A DNA stretch of 19,256 nt from Candidatus Sumerlaeota bacterium (lineage in GTDB: Bacteria; Sumerlaeota; Sumerlaeia; UBA8349): contig DNPO01000446.1 in NCBI GenBank assembly GCA_003501375.1, positions 1 through 19,256 of the forward strand, written 5' to 3'. The position numbers were made by a program, and so were the translations under genes. This document shows, one piece after another, positions 13,896 through 19,256 of this stretch. The notes beneath the pieces are model-generated. The model had not been told where the DNA came from. It did no database searches and saw nothing but the letters and a program-made list of their open reading frames with translations. How positions within the stretch are numbered: the first letter of the stretch is position 1; every line of letters starts with the position of its first letter.

Positions 13896-16097
13896 ATGAA
13901 GTTGAAACAACTCCTTACAAGTGGTGCATTACTTGCGTTTGCTTTGCCCGCCATAGCGCTAGCCGGAGATTTAACGCTGTGGTACGATAAGCCAGCGAAA
14001 AAAGCAATGTACGAGGCGTTACCCATTGGGGGTGGTCGTATCGGCGGGATGGTTTTTGGTGAAACGCAACGGGAGCGCATCCAACTGAACGAAGATAGCC
14101 TTTGGACGGGAACGGATAACCCTACGGGCGATGATGGGAAAATGGGCGATTATCAAACCTTGGGTGATCTGTTTTTAGGATTCACTAGCAACACCCAAGT
14201 CTCGGTAGACAATCATTACCGCCGTTCGTTGGATATTTCCACGGCAGTCGCGAAAACGGAATTCATGGCAAATGGCGCGCACGTAACACGTGAGGCGTTT
14301 GCGAGCAGTCCTGCCCAAGTTATCGCTGTGCGCTGGAACGCAGATAAGCCGGGCATGATTTCCGGAACGGTGGAACTGGTGGGGGCGCATAAGGAAACAA
14401 CAGGAGCAGAGGGTTCAACGCTTTCCTTTAAGGGCGCCCTGAGCAATGGGATGCAATATGAAACGATGGCGCGGGTAATTGCCAAGGGCGGTAAGGCGCA
14501 AGCCAATGGCAATTCGATTGCTTTGCAGGATTGCGATGAAGTCATCGTGCTGCTTTCAGCCGGCACGGATTATGTGATGGACTACTCCCAAAAATACAAA
14601 GGGGAAAATCCACATGCGCGCATCCTGACAAATCTGGAAGCGGCATCAAAGAAAACGTATGACACGTTGAAATCGGAGCATGTGAAAGATTTCCAAACGC
14701 TGTTTAATCGTGTGAGTATGGACTTGGGAAAATCGTCTGATGCGCAAAAAGCCTTGCCGACGGACAAGCGCGCAGCGGAAGCGGTGAAAACGGTTGACCC
14801 GGAATTGGAAGCGCTGATGTTCCAGTACGGGCGCTACCTCTTGATCTCCTGTTCGCGCCCGGGCGGGTTGCCCGCGAATTTGCAAGGTCTGTGGAACGAT
14901 AGTAACAAACCAGCGTGGCATAGCGATTACCATACCAATATCAACATCCAAATGAATTATTGGCCCGCGGAATCTGCCAACATCTCCGAGTGCCATCTGC
15001 CATTGTTTGACTTGGTGAAAAGCCAGTTGGAATCGTGGCGCAAAGCGACGGCAGAGGATAAAGAATATAGTCTTGCAAATGTAAATGGTAAAACACGCGG
15101 CTTTGCCATTCGCACATCGCATAATATCACCGGCGGCATGGGCTGGAACTGGGACAAAACTGCCAACGCGTGGTACTGCCAGCATTTTTGGGAGCATTAC
15201 GCATTCACTGGCGATAAGAAATTTCTGAAGGAAATCGCTTACCCGGTTATGAAGGAAACGTGCGAGTTTTGGGAAGACCACTTAAAAGCATTGCCTGATG
15301 GCAGTTTGGTCGTGCCCAACGGATGGTCTCCCGAGCATGGTCCGCACGAAGATGGCGTGAGCTACAACCAGCAGATTGTCTGGGACCTGTTTAACAACTA
15401 TGTGGAAGCGTGCGACGCACTGGGTACGGACAAGGAATACCGGAACAAGGTTGCCGCCATGCGCGACAAACTGGTGGGGCCGAAAGTTGGCAAGTGGGGA
15501 CAGTTGCAAGAATGGATGGATGACAAGGACGACCCAAACGACCACCACCGCCATACATCGCATTTGTTTGGCGTATTTCCCGGTCGGCAAATTGGCGTAG
15601 TAAAGACGCCCTCACTCGCGGAAGCAGCCAAGGTTTCACTGAAGGGACGCGGCAACGGCGGGGGCAAAGAGGGACCGACGGAATGGTCGTTCGCGTGGCG
15701 GACATCCATCTGGGCGCGCCTGCACGATGGTGAAATGGCACATGAACAAATACAGCATTTGTTCGGTACAGTTTGCGTCAACCTCTTCGGCAACCACCCG
15801 CCCATGCAGATGGACGGTAATTTTGGCGTTGCCGCAGGTATCGCAGAAATGCTGCTGCAGAGCCACGAAGGTGAGATTAATCTGTTGCCCGCATTGCCCA
15901 CAGCCTGGGCCACAGGTTCGGTAACTGGTCTGCGCGCACGTGGCGGATTTGAGGTGGATATAGAATGGAAAGATGGAGTGCTGGTATCAGCAACCATCCG
16001 AAGCAAAGAAGGCGGCATAGCGAAACTGCGCTACAAAGAGAAAACTGCGGAATTGAAAATCAAGGCAGGAAAAAACGAAAAGTTTACGGGAAAGTAA
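13896..16097 (+). CDS. Secreted GH95 alpha-L-fucosidase
   Basis: A 733-residue inverting glycoside hydrolase of family 95, whose members remove terminal alpha-1,2-fucose (some act on alpha-L-galactose). A signal peptide (1-23, cleavage after ALA, then GDLTLWYDKPA) sends it out of the cytoplasm. The N-terminal beta domain has the family opening EALPIGGGRIGGMVFG and IQLNEDSLWTG. The (alpha/alpha)6 barrel carries the catalytic set known from Bifidobacterium AfcA: N348 and N350 in HTNINIQMNYWPAE, general acid E480 in NGWSPEHGP, and D640 in MQMDGNFG. HHRHTSHLFGVFPG and TEWSFAWRTSIWARL are further family signatures. The C-terminal beta domain ends at residue 733, a normal if compact length. Sec signal, not a lipoprotein (no lipobox). 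It has its own strong promoter and is monocistronic; no SusCD, sulfatase or other glycosidase touches it. Confidence 0.95.
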   Translation: MKLKQLLTSGALLAFALPAIALAGDLTLWYDKPAKKAMYEALPIGGGRIGGMVFGETQRERIQLNEDSLWTGTDNPTGDDGKMGDYQTLGDLFLGFTSNTQVSVDNHYRRSLDISTAVAKTEFMANGAHVTREAFASSPAQVIAVRWNADKPGMISGTVELVGAHKETTGAEGSTLSFKGALSNGMQYETMARVIAKGGKAQANGNSIALQDCDEVIVLLSAGTDYVMDYSQKYKGENPHARILTNLEAASKKTYDTLKSEHVKDFQTLFNRVSMDLGKSSDAQKALPTDKRAAEAVKTVDPELEALMFQYGRYLLISCSRPGGLPANLQGLWNDSNKPAWHSDYHTNINIQMNYWPAESANISECHLPLFDLVKSQLESWRKATAEDKEYSLANVNGKTRGFAIRTSHNITGGMGWNWDKTANAWYCQHFWEHYAFTGDKKFLKEIAYPVMKETCEFWEDHLKALPDGSLVVPNGWSPEHGPHEDGVSYNQQIVWDLFNNYVEACDALGTDKEYRNKVAAMRDKLVGPKVGKWGQLQEWMDDKDDPNDHHRHTSHLFGVFPGRQIGVVKTPSLAEAAKVSLKGRGNGGGKEGPTEWSFAWRTSIWARLHDGEMAHEQIQHLFGTVCVNLFGNHPPMQMDGNFGVAAGIAEMLLQSHEGEINLLPALPTAWATGSVTGLRARGGFEVDIEWKDGVLVSATIRSKEGGIAKLRYKEKTAELKIKAGKNEKFTGK

Positions 16098-16102
16098 AAT
16101 AT

Positions 16103-16161
16103 GAATGAGGAATTACGAATTAGAAAACGAAGTTCCATTCCTAATTCGTAATTCCTCATTC
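16103..16161. repeat. 21-bp perfect inverted repeat between convergent genes
   Basis: Arms 16103-16123 and 16141-16161 are perfectly complementary over 21 bases, with a 17-base loop. The arms are AT-rich and internally repetitive (AATTACGAAT; ATTCGTAAT appears again just past the right arm). It lies between the GH95 stop (16097) and the convergent stop at 16171, so it can stop transcription from both sides, but it lacks the GC-rich stem of a standard terminator and resembles a dispersed intergenic repeat. Confidence 0.8.
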
Positions 16162-16170
16162 GTAATCCTA

Positions 16171-17592
16171 TCAGAACATCAGCGGTTCCAGCGCGCGACG
16201 CACCGCATCCGCCACCGCACAGGGCATCAAGCGATCCATGTTAAACACCATGTCAAACTGGCAGATGTCATCCACGTTCGTATGGTAATACTGCTCAATA
16301 AATTCCGCGCGTTGCTTATCGCCTTTGAGCAGATTTTCCTCCGCTGGCTTCCCCTCAATTTTGTAGAACGTTTTCATGTTCTCCAGGCGTCTCTCCATCG
16401 ACGCGATCATCCGAATGCGCAGTCCCTCCCCTTCCTCTACAAGGAAGGTGGAACCGCGCCCAATTAAAATCACGCCGCCCCGCATCACCAAGGCACGAAT
16501 CATCTTGGCCAGTGATATAAAGTACTGGTGCGGATTCACAGGTTGTTGCGAAACGAAACGGTCAATGAAGGTCTGAATAGCCGAGCGTGCGCGATGATCG
16601 AGATGATCAATAATGCGCGGACTCAGGTGCATGTCCTCCGCCACTTTATCAATGATTTTGTAACCGAAAATTTCATACCCCAAGCGGGTATGTAACTCGT
16701 CGGCTACATAGCGCGACCCACTGCAAAACTGCGGAGAAAATGCCACAACCGGTGCGTGCTGTGCATTGGGCGGAGCTGTCTCGTCGGGCGCTTCGCCCCA
16801 CATGGCAACGCGCTCGTGGTGGGTTTCGCGCTCCCACTTTTCCACCTGCCGATTGACCAAATTGATGACATCGCCCTCCATCGCATGCAAACGATGCGCC
16901 TTTTTCTCGCAACGCAACCGTTCCAGCGCCTGCAAAATGCTGCCCGCTGCCGTTTCTGGTGTGATGCGATCCATGTTAATGGCCATGTCATAATGCGCCG
17001 GGTCCCATGGGTCCTTCCCATAATACATTTTCGAAAATTCCTCGCGCTCCAGATCGCTCTGAACCATTCGGGTTTCGGCCTCTTCGGCGCTGATGGAATA
17101 AAACTCCATCAAGTTTTTTATGCGAGTCTTGGGCGAGGCGGTCAGCAGCACGCGGATACCAGCATCCTGCGGAACCAGGAATGGCGCGCCGCGTCCAAGT
17201 AAAATACAACCGCCCTCTTGGACGAAAACCGACACAACCTCCATCAATCCCCGGATGTAATCCGCGCGATCGACATGACGCCCGGATAGCGCACCGTCCA
17301 CCAGGTTCAGAATGTACGAGCGATCGCGTTGATCGAGACAATCGATCAAGCGCCGTCGCGCGTGCATGCTTTCCGCAACCTTGTCGATAAGTTTGAATCC
17401 GTAAATCTCATACCCCGTGCGTCGGTGCAGAAGATCGCTTACCACACGCGAGCCGCAACCGAAACGCGGCGTAATCGCGATCACGGGCTTGGACGCAGGC
17501 CCGCATCCTTCTGGGGTCGGATTCCAGCCGCCATGATGCTCCTGCTCCCATTTTTTGATCTGCTCGTCAACCATCGCTTCGATGTACTTCAT
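16171..17592 (-). CDS. Tandem cytidylate-kinase-like protein
   Basis: A 473-residue protein made of two copies of the cytidylate-kinase-like domain (Cytidylate_kin2 type), about 36-226 and 280-470, each preceded by a similar helix (MVDEQIKKWEQE and LVNRQVEKWERE). Matching motifs: AITPRFGCGSR / AFSPQFCSGSR at the P-loop site, GYEIYGFKLIDKVAESMH / GYEIFGYKIIDKVAEDMH, LLGRGAPFLV / LIGRGSTFLV, and YDMAINMDRI / FDMVFNMDRL. The family P-loop is usually SREFGSGGR; here both copies deviate, and the second has cysteine in place of the first glycine, so ordinary nucleoside-monophosphate kinase activity is doubtful. Single-domain relatives are about 200 residues, so this is a clear fused duplication. 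It is not the essential cmk gene. Ribosome site weak (AGAGAG); ATG 17574 (MVDEQ) is a possible alternative start. It follows the UspA-type gene by 161 bases in the same direction. Confidence 0.85.
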   Translation of the reverse strand: MKYIEAMVDEQIKKWEQEHHGGWNPTPEGCGPASKPVIAITPRFGCGSRVVSDLLHRRTGYEIYGFKLIDKVAESMHARRRLIDCLDQRDRSYILNLVDGALSGRHVDRADYIRGLMEVVSVFVQEGGCILLGRGAPFLVPQDAGIRVLLTASPKTRIKNLMEFYSISAEEAETRMVQSDLEREEFSKMYYGKDPWDPAHYDMAINMDRITPETAAGSILQALERLRCEKKAHRLHAMEGDVINLVNRQVEKWERETHHERVAMWGEAPDETAPPNAQHAPVVAFSPQFCSGSRYVADELHTRLGYEIFGYKIIDKVAEDMHLSPRIIDHLDHRARSAIQTFIDRFVSQQPVNPHQYFISLAKMIRALVMRGGVILIGRGSTFLVEEGEGLRIRMIASMERRLENMKTFYKIEGKPAEENLLKGDKQRAEFIEQYYHTNVDDICQFDMVFNMDRLMPCAVADAVRRALEPLMF

Positions 17593-17612
17593 GGCAACTG
17601 CTCTCTTTCTAT

Positions 17613-17629
17613 GCGGGAAAGCGTCCCGC
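17613..17629 (-). promoter_or_regulatory. Small hairpin in the leader of the cytidylate-kinase-like gene
   Basis: GCGGGA (17613-17618) and TCCCGC (17624-17629) pair perfectly around a 5-base loop, about 20 bases before the start at 17592. It has no U-tract, so it is not a standard terminator; it may affect access to the ribosome site. Confidence 0.4.
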
Positions 17630-17660
17630 CGCGAATTACCACAAATAACTCAGCAATCAG

Positions 17661-17748
17661 AGCCACAGATGAACACGGATAAATACGAACAACGGCAAAA
17701 GCAAGAAGGCAAAAACACCTACGAAATCATCTGTGTTCATCCGCGGCT
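17661..17748. repeat. Intergenic inverted repeat (GATGAACAC type)
   Basis: Arms 17661-17685 and 17724-17748 are inverted copies matching at about 19 of 24 positions, around the shared core GATGAACAC / GTGTTCATC. Three of the five differences are transitions that can form G-U pairs in one of the transcripts. The word family (CCACAGATGAACACGGAT) resembles intergenic repeats I recall from Planctomycetes and Verrucomicrobia genomes. It lies between the UspA-type stop and the cytidylate-kinase-like start. Confidence 0.6.
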
Positions 17749-17753
17749 AACTT

Positions 17754-18644
17754 TTACGAACGAATCACCAGCACTGAACATGGTGAGGCGCGTACCACAT
17801 GCTCGGCCACCGTACGAAACAGAAAACGTCGAAGCCCGGTGCGTCCTCGTGTAGATAATACCACCAAGTCCACGCCCGCTTTTTCAATCTCCTCATCAAT
17901 CGCCACGATACGCAACGGGCCTTCGACTAGGTCATAATCGACCTGAAGTCCCCGTGCCTCTTCTTCAAACGGTTCCACCTCCTGCCGCAACCTCGTCAGT
18001 AATTCCGCCCGATACTCATCGCGTTCTTCGGGCAATGGAACGGCTGCCGGAGACAGGTAGTTCGAAGATTCCCACGGGGGAATATGAATGTGGCATACGT
18101 GCAAATTTGCCTGATCGCATTTCGCGATAAAAAGTGCATCCCGCAACACGTCCTGCGATGTCTTCGAAAAATCTAAAATTGCACATACCTTGGTATAGGG
18201 TGTTGTGTGGGCACGCCTGACAACCAACACATTTGTTTGAGCCGTTCGAATGCACTTCGTCGCCAGCACACTCGCGCCCCTGCTTCCACCAGTCGCTCCA
18301 CGCGACCCGAGCACCAGTAACTCCGCCGTGTGCGCCCTTACCTCTGTCATGATTTCTTCAAACGGATCACCAATACGCACAATCGACTTCACATCACCTA
18401 CAACACCAGTTTCTTCCAAAAACGCACGGAGTCGCGCGCGTGCGCGTTTCACAGAATCGGTTTCCATGCGCTCTGCCTCGGTTCCCATCGCCTTGGCCAA
18501 AGCACCGAGTGTTTCCGATTCCACCACATGCACCGCGCGAACATTTGCCTCATGATGACCAGCTAAACGAATCGCCTGCAACAGGGCATTTTTCGAGTTG
18601 GGCGAAAAATCCACCGCTACCACAATCTCTTTGAGCAGTTGCAT
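17754..18644 (-). CDS. Tandem universal stress protein (UspA family)
   Basis: 296 residues forming two UspA domains (about 4-143 and 151-295). Each has the opening beta strand with acidic D (IVVAVDFSPNS; VCAILDFSKTS) and the closing VLVV/VLVI strand. The ATP-binding signature G-x2-G-x9-G-S/T is damaged in both: the first reads GSRG...VL, the second STRG...RT, so the final Gly-Ser is missing. That suggests a non-ATP-binding, UspA-like role rather than the MJ0577 type, though the 'RG' core remains. Such proteins are dimeric cytoplasmic stress and metabolism modulators. The start has a good GGGGGTG site 7 bases upstream, and a TTGACA promoter box lies at 18706-18711. The gene may run on into the cytidylate-kinase-like gene. 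Confidence 0.92.
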   Translation of the reverse strand: MQLLKEIVVAVDFSPNSKNALLQAIRLAGHHEANVRAVHVVESETLGALAKAMGTEAERMETDSVKRARARLRAFLEETGVVGDVKSIVRIGDPFEEIMTEVRAHTAELLVLGSRGATGGSRGASVLATKCIRTAQTNVLVVRRAHTTPYTKVCAILDFSKTSQDVLRDALFIAKCDQANLHVCHIHIPPWESSNYLSPAAVPLPEERDEYRAELLTRLRQEVEPFEEEARGLQVDYDLVEGPLRIVAIDEEIEKAGVDLVVLSTRGRTGLRRFLFRTVAEHVVRASPCSVLVIRS

Positions 18645-18682
18645 TGGGAATCACCCCCTTTTTGTAGAACCCTACACCTTTA

Positions 18683-18711
18683 TCTAAATCCTTTTACCCA
18701 ATCGGTGTCAA
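18683..18711 (-). promoter_or_regulatory. Candidate promoter of the UspA-type gene
   Basis: On the minus strand a consensus TTGACA (18706-18711) is followed after 17 bases by a weak -10 (TTTAGA, 18683-18688), about 39 bases before ATG 18644. The -35 is convincing, the -10 is not, so the exact boxes are uncertain. Confidence 0.45.
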
Positions 18712-18727
18712 GCGGATTTAAAAAAAA

Positions 18728-18761
18728 GAGCCGTTGTCCATTTTTATATGGACAACGGCTC
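18728..18761 (-). terminator. Intrinsic terminator of the CE12/SGNH esterase gene
   Basis: A perfect 14-bp stem (18728-18741 with 18748-18761, core GCCGTTGTCCAT) with a 6-base loop, followed on the minus strand by seven T (18727-18721). This is a textbook rho-independent terminator 60 bases past the esterase stop. It isolates the esterase from the UspA-type gene. Confidence 0.93.
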
Positions 18762-18820
18762 ACACTTTATAATCCATAAATAATTATTTTTTGTCCGCGC
18801 ATTCCCCCCAACAAGGGATA

Positions 18821-19256
18821 TTAATCCCCCAGGGGTTTTGCTCCAGAAGTACCAGGACTGGCGGGCATATCAAACTTTTCCACAGAATCGGGATGAGCAG
18901 GATCGAACCTTTCAACATCATCACTTATATATTTCGCAATATCCAGTTTGTTATCGCGAATACCCTGTACCACACATTTGGCCAGTTCGTAACTTCCATA
19001 GTTATTATGGTGGGTGCCATCCTGAAATGCTTTTTTCAAATCCCCCCCCAGCGCTTTGTAGAACACCCTGCTTTTTGCGTGCAGATCAATCAGCGGCACG
19101 TTATCTTCCTTGGCCACTTCGCAAACCGTAGCGGGATAATTTTCCAGCGTATCTTTATCCACCCCCGCCATCCGCTCCATCGAGGTGATGAGCACGGGCA
19201 TGCCCCCTTTTTCACGCGTGCTGGCAACGGTGCGTTTGAGATTGGCTTTGTACGTC
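18821..19256 (-). CDS. CE12-type SGNH/GDSL esterase, C-terminal part (partial)
   Basis: The reading frame is open to the right window edge, giving about 144 residues of the C-terminal half. TREKGGMPVLITSMER (spanning 19195) and the later DGTHHNNYGSYELAK are typical of rhamnogalacturonan acetylesterases (carbohydrate esterase family 12): the second holds the Asp and His of the Ser-Asp-His triad (D and H in DGTHHN). The Ser-bearing GDSL block and any signal peptide lie outside the window. Enzymes of this family remove acetyl groups from pectin side structures or related glycans, usually outside the cytoplasm. The first visible ATG (19201) is inside the domain and is not the start. The last ~20 residues (DPAHPDSVEKFDMPASPGTS) are a low-complexity tail. 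A strong terminator follows. Family-level call is good; substrate is inferred. Confidence 0.85.
   Translation of the reverse strand, partial: TYKANLKRTVASTREKGGMPVLITSMERMAGVDKDTLENYPATVCEVAKEDNVPLIDLHAKSRVFYKALGGDLKKAFQDGTHHNNYGSYELAKCVVQGIRDNKLDIAKYISDDVERFDPAHPDSVEKFDMPASPGTSGAKPLGD

Noticed and set aside
1..19256. CRISPR arrays, insertion sequences, integrase or phage genes, defence systems
   Set aside because: No regularly spaced direct repeats, transposase or integrase motifs, or known defence proteins were seen; inverted repeats found are intergenic and lack transposase genes.

Overview
The window (19,256 bases, near-balanced base composition) reads as an ordinary chromosomal stretch of a free-living or gut-type heterotroph. 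I infer a PVC-superphylum bacterium (Lentisphaerota, Kiritimatiellota or Verrucomicrobiota). The reasons are the company of genes (a DUF4914-type P-loop protein, a cytidylate-kinase-like tandem protein, a tandem universal stress protein, GH95/GH42/CE12 carbohydrate enzymes), weak or absent Shine-Dalgarno sites at several starts, and intergenic inverted repeats of a kind common in those genomes. This placement is tentative. No tRNA, rRNA, CRISPR array, transposase or phage gene was found.

Layout. 1-3854 (+): the end of a YitT/DUF2179 membrane protein, a GT39-type membrane glycosyltransferase starting one base after its stop, and a cytoplasmic GH42 beta-galactosidase. A hairpin at 3857-3895 separates these from the convergent block that follows. 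3917-10951 (-): a chaperone cluster, transcribed from right to left: canonical short GrpE, CbpA-type J-protein, a 312-base gap, a TPR protein with a degenerate J domain, a divergent GrpE-like protein, a divergent Hsp70, a perfect hairpin, then a zinc-ribbon/TPR/one-membrane-span protein. 10952-11610: non-coding, with a long imperfect hairpin. 11611-13506 (-): DUF4914-type P-loop protein. 13507-13895: divergent control region. 13896-16097 (+): secreted GH95 alpha-L-fucosidase. 16103-16161: near-palindromic repeat between convergent genes. 16171-18644 (-): tandem cytidylate-kinase-like protein and tandem UspA protein. 18728-18761: strong terminator. 18821-19256 (-): C-terminal part of a CE12/SGNH esterase, cut by the window edge.

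How the parts work together. The standout is the chaperone cluster. It encodes an Hsp70, two different GrpE-family proteins, one catalytically intact J-protein (HPD present) and one TPR protein whose J-like head has lost HPD, plus a membrane-anchored zinc-ribbon TPR protein. The three central genes are nearly contiguous (8-10 base gaps), so they are probably made together. I infer a dedicated Hsp70 machine with its own exchange factors and TPR adaptors, distinct from housekeeping DnaK/DnaJ/GrpE. The carbohydrate enzymes (GH42, GH95, CE12) point to use of plant or host glycans (galactosides, fucosylated glycans, acetylated pectin), but they are scattered single genes with no transporter or SusCD pair in view.
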